Shown: positions 34,271-42,264 of the stretch, one piece after another
How positions within the stretch are numbered: the first letter of the stretch is position 1
Layout: each line of letters opens with the position of its first letter
NCBI GenBank assembly: GCA_963819115.1
Contig: CAWFUR010000011.1
Location: 496,001 to 560,000 of the forward strand
Origin: JACVRW01 sp963819115
GTDB lineage: Bacteria > Actinomycetota > Thermoleophilia > Solirubrobacterales > Thermoleophilaceae
DNA: 64,000 bases
Direction of reading: 5' to 3'
Position numbers and translations under genes: made by a program
Notes under the pieces: model-generated
What the model saw: the letters and a program-made list of their open reading frames with translations, nothing else
What the model was told of the DNA's origin: nothing
Databases searched by the model: none

Positions 34271-35170
34271 CTAGAGCCGGGCGTCGGCCACCATCGCGCC
34301 GAAGAGCAGCGCGAGGTAGGCCAGCGAGAAGAGATAGGTGCGAAGCGCCCAGCGGCGGTCTGCCCGCCGGTACAGGATCGTGGCGAACGTGAGGAAGGCT
34401 CCGCCCAGGCCCAGCGCGGCCACCAGGTACAGGCCGTCGAACAGCTGTCCCGCGAAGGGCAGCAGCGTGACCGCCACCAGCAGCACGGTGTAGAGCAGGA
34501 TCTGACGGCGCGTCTCGTCCTCGCCGCGCACCACCGGGAGCATCGGCACACCGGCCTTCGCGTACTCGTCCTTCATCAGCAGGGACAGCGCCCAGAAGTG
34601 GGGCGGGGTCCAGTAGAAGACGATCGCGAACAGGTAAAGCGCCGAGCCCTCGAGCCCGCCGGTCACGGCCGCCCAGGCCACGAGCGGGGGCACCGCTCCC
34701 GCGGCTCCGCCGATCACGATGTTCTGAGGCGTCGTGCGCTTGAGCCAGAGCGTGTAGACGAGCACGTACCCGAGCAGCCCCGACATGGCCAGCACGGCGG
34801 CCACCTCGTTCACCGTCAGGGCCAGCAGCGCGAACGACGCGCAGCCGAGCAGCACCCCGAACACGATCGCCGCGCGCGGGCTCACGCGGCCGCTCGCCAC
34901 CGGCCGGTCGGCGGTCCGCGTCATCAACTGGTCGATGTCGCGGTCGAGCGCGTGGTTGATCGCGCCCGCCCCACCGGCGGAGAGCGCGCCGCCCAGGCAT
35001 GTGAGGAGCACGAGCCCGATCGATGGGTCGCCCGCCACGTACATCGTGGTGACGGTGGTGAAGAGCAGCAGCGACTGCACCTTCGGCTTCGTCATCTCCA
35101 GGTAGTCGCCCACGACCGCGCGGACGCGCGCGATGCCGGACGGGCGACGGACCTGGGTTCCGGCTTCCAC
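34271..35170 (-). CDS. ctaB: Protohaem IX farnesyltransferase (haem O synthase)
   Basis: This encodes 299 residues, a UbiA-family membrane prenyltransferase with about nine helices. Motifs are YLEMTKPKVQSLLLFTT, the Asp-rich NHALDRDIDQLMTRTADRPVASG and the second WTPPHFWALSLLMKDEYAKAG. It adds the farnesyl group to haem B for haem A made by CtaA next door. It starts at GTG 35170 and overlaps the ctaA stop by one base. It ends the minus-strand set ctaC-ctaD-ctaA-ctaB. Confidence 0.94.
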   Translation of the reverse strand: MEAGTQVRRPSGIARVRAVVGDYLEMTKPKVQSLLLFTTVTTMYVAGDPSIGLVLLTCLGGALSAGGAGAINHALDRDIDQLMTRTADRPVASGRVSPRAAIVFGVLLGCASFALLALTVNEVAAVLAMSGLLGYVLVYTLWLKRTTPQNIVIGGAAGAVPPLVAWAAVTGGLEGSALYLFAIVFYWTPPHFWALSLLMKDEYAKAGVPMLPVVRGEDETRRQILLYTVLLVAVTLLPFAGQLFDGLYLVAALGLGGAFLTFATILYRRADRRWALRTYLFSLAYLALLFGAMVADARL

Positions 35171-36171
35171 TACGCGGCCACCGCCTCGCTGGTCCGCCGC
35201 GCCCGCTCGGGCGCCGGTGCCGGCACGCGGAAGAGCTGGAGCGTGAGTTCGAGCGTGCCCGCCCACAGGAGCGTGCCCAGGGCGAGGTGCACCACGATCA
35301 GGGTCTCGTACTCGTCGAGCCACACGTTCAGCGCCCCCACGAGCACCTGGAGCACGAGCAGCGCGCCGACGGTGAGCGCGGCACGCACCACGCCGGGGCT
35401 CGGACGGCGCCTGAGCGCCATGGCCACGAGCGTCAGGGCGAACAGGGTGGTGAGGTACATGAAGGCCCGGTGGGTCAGGTGGATGTCCACGAGCCGCGAC
35501 TGGCCGAAGGGCATGAAGTCGCCGTTGCAGGAGGGGAACTCCTTGCCGCAGGCGTGGTGGGCGCCGTCGCCCAGCTGGTAGTCGGGGCGTCCGTACTTCT
35601 GCGTGCCCGCCATGTACCCGCCGGCCACGATCGTGCACAGGACGAGCACAGAGGTGGCCACGGCCAGGGGCCGGAAGCCGCGACCGCCCTGGGGCGGATC
35701 GGCGCCGATAACGTCCGGCCGGCTGGCCCGCCAGACCCAGATCAGGCCGCCGAGCAGGAGCATCGCCAGGCCGAGGTGGGCGGCCACCAGGGCCTCCGTC
35801 AGGTTCTCCTCCACGGTGGCTCCCCCGAGCCCAGCCTGGGCCACCACGAGCAGCACCAGCGCCGCGGTGACGAACACCAGCGGGCGGTTGGCGCGGTGGT
35901 GGCGCCACGCCTGCACCGCGAGGGTCACGATGAGGATTCCCACCACACCGGCCAGGGCCCGGTGGGTGTACTCGATGATGTGGTTCAGGTCCAGGCCGGG
36001 CACCACGTCGCCGTTGCAGAACGGCCAGCCGTGGAAGCCCGATCCGCCCGGGCCACAGCCCAGGCCGGAGTCCGAGACGCGCACGATTCCGCCGACGATG
36101 ATGAGGGCGAAGGTTGCGATCGCGGTCGCCAGGGCGAGGCGGCGGTAGCCGGTCGAGGGGGCGCTCGTCAC
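35170..36171 (-). CDS. ctaA: Haem A synthase
   Basis: This encodes 333 residues of the COX15/CtaA family with eight helices in two similar halves. Conserved His-containing stretches are IIEYTHRALAG, ALVAAHLGLAMLLLGG, VDIHLTHRAFMYLT and LIVVHLALGTLLW. Cys pairs (GLGCG...FCNG and HACGKEFPSCNG) flank the loops, as in related actinobacterial enzymes. It oxidises haem O to haem A for the two aa3-type oxidases in this window. It lies 13 bases after ctaD. Confidence 0.93.
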   Translation of the reverse strand: MTSAPSTGYRRLALATAIATFALIIVGGIVRVSDSGLGCGPGGSGFHGWPFCNGDVVPGLDLNHIIEYTHRALAGVVGILIVTLAVQAWRHHRANRPLVFVTAALVLLVVAQAGLGGATVEENLTEALVAAHLGLAMLLLGGLIWVWRASRPDVIGADPPQGGRGFRPLAVATSVLVLCTIVAGGYMAGTQKYGRPDYQLGDGAHHACGKEFPSCNGDFMPFGQSRLVDIHLTHRAFMYLTTLFALTLVAMALRRRPSPGVVRAALTVGALLVLQVLVGALNVWLDEYETLIVVHLALGTLLWAGTLELTLQLFRVPAPAPERARRTSEAVAA

Positions 36172-36184
36172 GAGGCGTTTGAGG

Positions 36185-37891
36185 CTACAGACTGCGTGCC
36201 GCAGCAGGCTGCGACACGGTCTCGGCCGCCCGGACCCCGGCGGACACCTCGCGGCGGATGTCCTTCATGGGCTCCAGGCTGCGGATCCGGGGGATCACGT
36301 CGAAGTTGTTGACGGGCGGTGGCGACTGCGTGAACCACTCCAGCGTGTTCCCCTTCCATGGGTCGTTCCCGGCCCGCTTGCCGTGCTTGATGCTGTGCAG
36401 GACGTTGATCACGGTGAGCAGCACGCCCACACCGAGAATGAACGACCCGATCGTGGAGATCAGGTTGAACGTGCCCACGTGCAGGTCGTTGCTGTAGTCG
36501 TAGACGCGGCGTGGCATGCCCGACAGTCCCATGGAGTGCTGAATCAGGAAGGTGAGGTTGAAGCCCACGAACATGGTCCAGAAGGACGCCCTCCCGAGGG
36601 TCTCGGACATCAGCCGCCCCGTCATCTTGGGGAACCAGTAGTAGAGGCCGGCGAAGATCCCGAACACCGAGCCGCCGAAGAGCACGTAGTGGAGGTGGGC
36701 CACCACGAAGTAGGTGTCCGTGAGCTGCCAGTCGACCGGGAAGATGGCGAGCATCACGCCGGTGATCCCCCCGATCGGAAACACCGCGAGGAAACCGGCG
36801 GCGAACATGAGCGGCGTCTTGAACACGATCTGCCCGCGCCAGAGCGTGGCGATCCAGTTGAAGATCTTGATGCCGGTGGGCACCGCGATCGTGAACGAGC
36901 TGAGCATGAAGAAGGCCAGCACCACGGTGGAGGTGGGGGTGGCGAACATGTGGTGCGCCCATACCAACAGGGACAGGAAGGCGATGGCCACCGTGGAGGC
37001 CGCGATCGCCTTGTAGCCGAAGATCGGCTTGCGCGCGAACACTGGAAAGATCTCCGAGATCATCCCGAACGCGGGCAGGACCATGATGTAGACCTCGGGG
37101 TGCCCGAAGAACCAGAACAGGTGTTGCCAGAGCATCGGGTCGCCTCCGCCGGTGGGGTCGAAGAAGGCGGTGCCGAAGTGGCGGTCGGTGAGCAGCATCG
37201 TCACCGCCGTGGCCACTGACGGCAGGGCGAGGATCAGCAGGTAGCTGTAGACGAGGATCGTCCAGATGAAGAGCGGCATCCGGCCCCAGCTCATGCCCTT
37301 GGCGCGCATGTTGTGGATCGTCGCCACGAAGTTGATCGCGCCGAGGAGCGAGGAGATGCCGGTCAAGTGGATCAGGAAGATCCAGGCGTCCACCCCGCCG
37401 CTGGGCGAGTAGACGTCGTCGGACAGGGGCGTGTACATGGTCCAGCCCGCGCGGGGCGGGTCGAAGAAGATGCTGGTGTAGAAGGCCATCCCCCCGAAGA
37501 TCAGGAGCCAGAAGGAGAGCGCGTTCAGGCGCGGGAAGGCCATGTCCCGTGCCCCGATCATCAGCGGGACCATGTAGTTGCCGAACCCGGCCAGAACCGG
37601 CACCACGAACAGGAAGACCATCGTGGTCCCGTGCATCGTGACCAGCCCGTTGTATGTCTCGGGCGTGACCACGGTGCCGTTCGGCTGCGCCAGCTGGAGG
37701 CGCATCACGAGGGCCTCCACGCCACCGATGATGAAGAAGACGAAGGTGGCGAACAGGTACATGATCCCGATCTTCTTGTGATCGGTGGTGGTCAGCCATT
37801 CGAGCCACCCGCTCTGGCGCTCGCGCCGGCCGTGGAGCACGATCTCGGGGCTGCCGCCCAGTTCCCTTCCGGTCACGCTCCGCGCTTCCAC
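36185..37891 (-). CDS. ctaD: Cytochrome c oxidase subunit I, A1-type haem-copper oxidase
   Basis: This encodes 568 residues. Ligands and channels are the canonical kind: TTDHKKIGIMY at the start, TMHGTTMVFLF, FFGHPEVYIMVLPAFG with the D-channel Glu, WAHHMFATP, VPTGIKIFNW and VAHLHYVLFGGS. The GHPEVY signature marks the A1 class, in contrast to the YSHPAVY protein at 6371. No subunit III gene follows, so it may share ctaE at 4888 or use one elsewhere. It starts at GTG 37891, overlapping the ctaC stop by one base. Confidence 0.95.
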   Translation of the reverse strand: MEARSVTGRELGGSPEIVLHGRRERQSGWLEWLTTTDHKKIGIMYLFATFVFFIIGGVEALVMRLQLAQPNGTVVTPETYNGLVTMHGTTMVFLFVVPVLAGFGNYMVPLMIGARDMAFPRLNALSFWLLIFGGMAFYTSIFFDPPRAGWTMYTPLSDDVYSPSGGVDAWIFLIHLTGISSLLGAINFVATIHNMRAKGMSWGRMPLFIWTILVYSYLLILALPSVATAVTMLLTDRHFGTAFFDPTGGGDPMLWQHLFWFFGHPEVYIMVLPAFGMISEIFPVFARKPIFGYKAIAASTVAIAFLSLLVWAHHMFATPTSTVVLAFFMLSSFTIAVPTGIKIFNWIATLWRGQIVFKTPLMFAAGFLAVFPIGGITGVMLAIFPVDWQLTDTYFVVAHLHYVLFGGSVFGIFAGLYYWFPKMTGRLMSETLGRASFWTMFVGFNLTFLIQHSMGLSGMPRRVYDYSNDLHVGTFNLISTIGSFILGVGVLLTVINVLHSIKHGKRAGNDPWKGNTLEWFTQSPPPVNNFDVIPRIRSLEPMKDIRREVSAGVRAAETVSQPAAARSL

Positions 37892-38778
37892 TACTCGAGC
37901 TCACCCCTCTTCGCACGGTCCTTGCGCTGGACGATGAGCGCCACGCCCGCCCTCCTGATGTCCTCACGCGTCTTCATGGCCCAACTCGTGAACTGCTCGG
38001 GAGTCACCGCACGCACCCTCGCGCGCATGTCGGCGTGATTGATGCCGCACAGCTCGGCACACTGTCCGATGTACGTGCCCTCCTTGCCGCGGGGGATCTT
38101 GAACCAGGTCTTGTTCACATGGCCCGGAACCGCGTCCACCTTCCCGCCGAGCTTGGGGATCCACCAGGAGTGGATCACGTCGGAGGCCCGCACGTCGAGG
38201 GTCACCGTGGTCCCGGTGGGCACCACCATCTCGTAGAAGCTGAAGAGCTGCTGGTCGCCCGGGTAGTCGTAGCGCCAGAGGTACTGGCGCCCGGTTATCT
38301 GGATGTGGAGGTAGGGCCCGCCGCCGGCCGGGGGCGCGGGCTGGTCCACAGAGGCGAACTCCGCCTGGGAGGCAAGGCCGTCCGGATCGGAGGCCGGCGG
38401 GTTCTTGATGTCGTCCAGGTACACGAAGGTGATCACGGTCAGGACCACCAGGATCAGGGCCGCACCGATGGTCCAGCCGAGCTCCAGCGGCGTGTTGCCC
38501 CGGATCTGAGCGGCCTCGGGGCCGCCACGGCGGGCGCGGTGGCGGACCAGCGACCAGATCAGCGTGCCCTCGACGATCAGGAAGATCACGATCGCCACGT
38601 AGAGCGTGATCTTGTAGAGCGTGTCGATGTCGTCCGCGTTCGGCGAGCCGCCCGATTCGGGCGTCAGGACGTCCGCGAACGCGCCGGGCGCGGCCACAAG
38701 GAGTGCGATGGCGACCGCCGCAAGAGCGGCCAGCAGCACGAGACGTGTACGGCGCCGGGGCAAGGCGCGGCGCATCAT
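37891..38778 (-). CDS. ctaC: Cytochrome c oxidase subunit II (second copy)
   Basis: This encodes about 295 residues. A signal-type segment (LVLLAALAAVAIALLVAAPGAFA) is followed by two membrane helices (LYKITLYVAIVIFLIVEGTLIW and GWTIGAALILVVLTVITFVYL) and a cupredoxin domain. The CuA ligands appear as DVIHSWW and CAELCGINHADM. A proline- and glycine-rich insertion (DQPAPPAGGGPYLH) precedes the GRQYLWRYDYP strand. I chose ATG 38778 (a second ATG is next to it). TTG 38823 is a longer alternative. It begins the second oxidase operon. Confidence 0.9.
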   Translation of the reverse strand: MMRRALPRRRTRLVLLAALAAVAIALLVAAPGAFADVLTPESGGSPNADDIDTLYKITLYVAIVIFLIVEGTLIWSLVRHRARRGGPEAAQIRGNTPLELGWTIGAALILVVLTVITFVYLDDIKNPPASDPDGLASQAEFASVDQPAPPAGGGPYLHIQITGRQYLWRYDYPGDQQLFSFYEMVVPTGTTVTLDVRASDVIHSWWIPKLGGKVDAVPGHVNKTWFKIPRGKEGTYIGQCAELCGINHADMRARVRAVTPEQFTSWAMKTREDIRRAGVALIVQRKDRAKRGELE

Positions 38779-38819
38779 ATCCCTGGCCCGGACAAGCGCT
38801 CTACTTCGTGACGGACTAC

Positions 38820-39083
38820 TCAATCCGGGGGACCGAGGGTCTCGCCGGAGGCGCTGGGGCGGGCGGCGCCCTCCACCTCGAGCTCGCGGACCTTCAGGCG
38901 GCCCACCTCGAGCTCCTCGATCTTGAGGTGCCCGATCACCATTCGCTTCACGGCCAGCCGGGCTATGGCCAGGGCTCCCACGGCCGCGGCGCCAGTGGAC
39001 ATGGCCCCGATGGCACGGGCGCCTGTCGCGGTGGCGGCAAAGTCAGCCGCCGCGCGGAACGGTGTGCGCCGGGACAGGCTCAC
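38820..39083 (-). CDS. Small protein with short beta-strand repeats
   Basis: This encodes 87 residues. An Ala-rich N-terminal part (RAIGAMSTGAAAVGALAIAR) leads into a run of five-residue steps, HLKIEELEVGRLKVRELEVE, where hydrophobic and charged residues alternate like a small beta-solenoid. I know of no function. It starts at GTG 39083, overlapping the enoyl-CoA hydratase stop (GTGA), and lies just upstream of the second ctaC, so it could be part of either transcript. Confidence 0.6.
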   Translation of the reverse strand: MSLSRRTPFRAAADFAATATGARAIGAMSTGAAAVGALAIARLAVKRMVIGHLKIEELEVGRLKVRELEVEGAARPSASGETLGPPD

Positions 39084-39871
39084 GCGCCCTGGAACTGCGG
39101 GTCGCGCTTCTCGACGAAGGCCGTGACCCCCTCCTGGAAGTCCCGCGTGCGCGCGAGGGCATGCTGGAGCTCGGCCTCCAGATCCAGCTGGCCGTCGAGA
39201 TCCGGGTAGAGCATGCGGTTCAGCGCCTGCTTGGACGATGCATACGAGCGAGTGGGCCCTCCGGCGAGCCGGTTGAGGAGCGCGCCGGCCTCGTCGAGCA
39301 GCGTGTCGTCCGGGTAGACGTAGTTCACGAGCCCCCACTCGAGCGCCCGGGCGGAGTCCACGCGCTCGCCCAGCAGCGCCATCTGGAGCGCGCGGGCCTT
39401 GCCCACCGCCGCCGGCACGAAGAGGGTCGACCCACCGTCCGGCATCAGCCCGATGTTCACGAAGGCGAGCCCGAAGTAGGCGGATTCGGCCGCCAGCACC
39501 AGGTCGCAGGCGAAGGCCAGCGACGCGCCGATGCCCACCGCCGGACCGTTCACCGCGGCCACCACCGGCTTCTCGAGCCGCCGGACCCCGGCGATGATCG
39601 GGTGGTAGATGTGGAGGAGCTCCTTCCGCACGTCGGGCATGCCGTCCTCGGCGGGGTCGAATCCCTCCTTGAGGTCGGCTCCCGAGGAGAACCCGCGGCC
39701 GGCACCGGTTATCAGCAGCGCACGCACGGATGGGTCCGCCGCCTCGCCCTCGATCACGCTCTTCAGCTCGGCCCCGAAGGCCGCGGTCCATGCGTTCAGC
39801 GAATTGGGCCGGTTGAGGGTGAGGCGGCCGGCGCCGCCATCCTGCTCCCAGATGAGGTGCTCGTAGCTCAT
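39080..39871 (-). CDS. Enoyl-CoA hydratase/isomerase family protein
   Basis: This encodes 263 residues of the crotonase fold. The oxyanion-hole segments are GRGFSSGADLKEG and AAVNGPAVGIGASLAFACDLVLAAE, followed by FVNIGLMPDGGSTLFVPA. The acid residues equivalent to Glu144 and Glu164 of the rat enzyme fall in AVGIGAS and GLMPDGG. Here only a Gly and Asp are seen, as in several isomerase-like members, so the reaction is open. The ATG at 39871 is firm. Probably fatty-acid or aromatic-acid degradation. Confidence 0.87.
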   Translation of the reverse strand: MSYEHLIWEQDGGAGRLTLNRPNSLNAWTAAFGAELKSVIEGEAADPSVRALLITGAGRGFSSGADLKEGFDPAEDGMPDVRKELLHIYHPIIAGVRRLEKPVVAAVNGPAVGIGASLAFACDLVLAAESAYFGLAFVNIGLMPDGGSTLFVPAAVGKARALQMALLGERVDSARALEWGLVNYVYPDDTLLDEAGALLNRLAGGPTRSYASSKQALNRMLYPDLDGQLDLEAELQHALARTRDFQEGVTAFVEKRDPQFQGA

Positions 39872-39916
39872 GGCCGCGAGCCTACTGCGCCACGTCCCGA
39901 CCCTGAGGCCCTCCAT

Positions 39917-39963
39917 AGGAGGAGCGGAGCCGCGATCGGTGATCGCGGCGAGCACCGGACTCC
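39917..39963 (+). repeat. Dispersed hairpin repeat between divergent genes
   Basis: One copy has nine-base perfect arms GCCGCGATC (39929-39937) and GATCGCGGC (39941-39949) around loop GGT, flanked by GGAGGAGCGGA and GAGCACCGGACTCC. Compared with the copies at 40640 it differs by C-to-G on one arm and the matching G-to-C on the other, a compensatory pair. Confidence 0.82.
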
Positions 39964-39979
39964 CAATACTCTGCTCCGC

Positions 39980-40636
39980 ATGGTCATAGACGCCGTGGAG
40001 TGGCTTGGCCACTCCGGCTTCCGGATCACGGTGGGGAGATCGGTGATCTACATCGACCCCTACCGGGTGCCCGCCGGCTCCCCCGAGGCCGATCTCATCC
40101 TGGTGACCCACGGGCACTACGACCACTTCTCCCCCCAGGACGTGGAGCGCCTCTCGGGCGACCGCACCTGGCTCGTGGGGCCGCCTGCCGTGGCAGAGAG
40201 GGTGAGCGGCCGGGTGCACTCGATCGTGCCCGGCGAGCGCCTGCCGGACGAGCTGGTGCGCGGGGTGGACGTGGCCGCGGTGGCTGCCTACAACACGTCC
40301 AAGCGCGACGCCGAGGGGCGCGTCTTCCATCCTCGCGAGGCGGGATGGGTCGGCTACGACCTGAACATTCGCGGCGAGCGGATCTACCACTCGGGCGACA
40401 CGGATGTGATCCCCGAGATGGACAGCGTCACCGGAGTGGACCTGGCGCTCCTGCCGGTGAGCGGGGTGTACGTGATGACCCCGGACGAGGCGGCCGAGGC
40501 GGCACGGCGGATCCAGCCCCGTGTGGCCGTTCCCATGCACTGGGGCGAGAACATCGGCACCCTGGCCGACGCCCGCGCGTTCGCGAAGAAAGCGCCCGTG
40601 GAGGTCCGGATACTGACCCGAGCACCCGCGGCCTAA
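39980..40636 (+). CDS. UlaG-like metallo-beta-lactamase-fold hydrolase
   Basis: This encodes 218 residues. The zinc motif THGHYDHF (His44, His46, Asp48, His49), later HSGDTDV and PMHWGEN mark the metallo-hydrolase fold in its short L-ascorbate-6-phosphate-lactonase-like form. The start VEWLGHSGFRIT is characteristic of this group. The substrate is unknown. It begins 16 bases after the repeat at 39917-39963, and the triple repeat begins right after its stop. Confidence 0.88.
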   Translation: MVIDAVEWLGHSGFRITVGRSVIYIDPYRVPAGSPEADLILVTHGHYDHFSPQDVERLSGDRTWLVGPPAVAERVSGRVHSIVPGERLPDELVRGVDVAAVAAYNTSKRDAEGRVFHPREAGWVGYDLNIRGERIYHSGDTDVIPEMDSVTGVDLALLPVSGVYVMTPDEAAEAARRIQPRVAVPMHWGENIGTLADARAFAKKAPVEVRILTRAPAA

Positions 40637-40789
40637 GGAGGAGCGGAGCCCCGATCGGTGATCGGGGCGAGCACCGGACTCCGAGTTTGAGGAGCGGAGC
40701 CCCGATCGGTGATCGGGGCGAGCACCGGACTCCGAGTTTGAGGAGCGGAGCCCCGATCGGTGATCGGGGCGAGCACCGGACTACGCTCT
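40637..40789 (+). repeat. Triple tandem array (51-base period) of the dispersed hairpin repeat
   Basis: Three nearly identical units start at about 40638, 40689 and 40740. Each contains GCCCCGATC - GGT - GATCGGGGC, giving nine-base arms (40648-40656 with 40660-40668; +51 and +102 for the others), flanked by GGAGCGGA and GAGCACCGGACT. The array fills the gap between the convergent UlaG-like and LAxTG genes and runs into the stop codon of the latter. Confidence 0.92.
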
Positions 40790-41281
40790 CACTTTGCGGT
40801 GCTTGCGCACCGCGAGCCCGGCGACCACCATGCCGGCGCCCACCGTCACGATGGACGCGAGCTCGAAGCCCGTGGAGGCGAGGAAGCCGAAGCCGCCGCC
40901 CCCGGAGCTGGTCTGCCCGGCGGGGATCCCGCCGCTCGACGGGGCGGTGTTCGTGTCCTCGTCCTCGAGGGGAACGATCAGCTCCTCGTTGGATTCGGTC
41001 TCGGTGGACTGGGTTGGATCCACCGGGGTCACGGGGGTCGTGACCGGGGGGGCCGCCTGCGGGACGGTGGCCGGGTTCGGCACCGCCTCGGCGCCGGGCA
41101 TGCCGCCCGACTGCTGCGGGTTCCGCGCGGGCGCGCTTCCGCCGCCGCTGCTGGGCACAACGCCGTTCGCCGCGGCGCCGCCGGAGCCGGAGTCGCTGCC
41201 TGGGGAGGCCCAGGCGACGGCCACGGCTCCCATGGTGGCGAGTACGACGGATGCGGTCAGGGCCAGGCGCAAGGTGTTCAT
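40781..41281 (-). CDS. Sortase-anchored surface protein with LAxTG motif
   Basis: This encodes 166 residues. A signal peptide (RLALTASVVLATMGAVAVAWA) is followed by a disordered region rich in Gly, Ser, Pro and Thr, and then LASTG (134-138), a hydrophobic helix (ELASIVTVGAGMVVAGLAV) and a basic end (RKHRKVRA). LAxTG is the motif recognised by class E sortases of high-GC Gram-positives. It should be linked to the wall. The external part has no recognisable domain. No sortase is in the window. Confidence 0.8.
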   Translation of the reverse strand: MNTLRLALTASVVLATMGAVAVAWASPGSDSGSGGAAANGVVPSSGGGSAPARNPQQSGGMPGAEAVPNPATVPQAAPPVTTPVTPVDPTQSTETESNEELIVPLEDEDTNTAPSSGGIPAGQTSSGGGGFGFLASTGFELASIVTVGAGMVVAGLAVRKHRKVRA

Positions 41282-41331
41282 TCCGCCGTGCTTCGCCGTG
41301 CCGGGCCGGGTTCCTATCCATGCACGGGGCT

Positions 41332-42264
41332 ATGCTGCGATTCGTTTTGCGTAGTACTCGCGCCCTACGGATGGCTGCGTGGGGCGCGGTGGCGGTCGGC
41401 GTCGCCACTCCGCTGTTGCGGCACCGCCTCCGGCTGCGTCCGCTCACGGTTTCGGCGCTCACGTGGCCGGCCCCCGCCGCGCTTGCCCTCGCCGCCCCAC
41501 GCACCCCCCTGCGGGACGCAGGCATCTATGGGCTCCAGATGTGGGCCTACTTCTGTCATTTCGACATGGCCGACGACGACCCCGAGGCCTTCCGCGCGCG
41601 GGTGAAGGTGCGCTACCCAGCGGTGCTCGACCGGATAATCGGGCTCGGGGAGGCGCCCACGGTCAGGCTTCAGCGCACACTCGGGCGCAGGGGTGACGTG
41701 GGTCCGCTCGAGCTCGGACTCTCGGCCGTGCACTGGAGCTGGTTCCTGTTCCCCCACGGGACCTGTGCCTACATCCTCCTGCGCCACCGCAAGCACTTCG
41801 AGCGTTCCACCGTGCTGATGGCCGTGTGCTTCGACGCCGGATGCGTCGTCTATTGGCTTCTGCCCACCGCCCCGCCGTGGTTCGCGGGCCAGGAGGGGGA
41901 GCTCCCGCCGGTGCGCCGGATCATGGCCGAGGCGGGGGAGCAGTTCTGGGGACGCTTCTGGGACCCGCTCTACAGTTCTCTTCAAGGAAATCCGTTTGCC
42001 GCGATGCCCTCACTCCACTTCGGTACCTCCGCGATGGCAGCGCGCCTGCTCTCCCAAGTCGGACCGAGGCACGGCGCGGCGGGCTGGACATACGCGCTGA
42101 CGCTCGGGTTCGGGCTCGTCTACCTCGGTGAGCACTACGTGGTGGACCTGCTGGCCGGCCTGGCGCTGTCCGAAACGCTGTGGCACCTGGCCCCCCGGCT
42201 CGGCCCGGCCGCGCGGGCCCTGGGCGGAGTGATCCAGCGCCTGGAGCCGCAGGCCGGGCGATGA
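41332..42264 (+). CDS. PAP2-superfamily membrane phosphatase/transferase
   Basis: This encodes 310 residues with about five helices. The phosphatase motifs are GNPFAAMPSLHFGTS (conserved Ser-x-His) and GEHYVVDLLAGLAL (conserved His and Asp). The shape is like PAP2_3/inositol-phosphorylceramide synthase-type proteins, which act on phosphorylated lipids. It is translationally coupled to the YbhN-like gene (ATGA), suggesting a joint role in envelope lipid chemistry. ATG 41332 is preceded by GGGG; ATG 41320 is an alternative. Confidence 0.82.
   Translation: MLRFVLRSTRALRMAAWGAVAVGVATPLLRHRLRLRPLTVSALTWPAPAALALAAPRTPLRDAGIYGLQMWAYFCHFDMADDDPEAFRARVKVRYPAVLDRIIGLGEAPTVRLQRTLGRRGDVGPLELGLSAVHWSWFLFPHGTCAYILLRHRKHFERSTVLMAVCFDAGCVVYWLLPTAPPWFAGQEGELPPVRRIMAEAGEQFWGRFWDPLYSSLQGNPFAAMPSLHFGTSAMAARLLSQVGPRHGAAGWTYALTLGFGLVYLGEHYVVDLLAGLALSETLWHLAPRLGPAARALGGVIQRLEPQAGR

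Noticed and set aside
40000..41043. Long open frame translating the three tandem repeat units as a repeated peptide
   Set aside because: It is in a different frame from the UlaG-like hydrolase, extends antisense through the LAxTG gene and has shadow composition. The openness of the repeat is due to its GC content and length of 51 bases.
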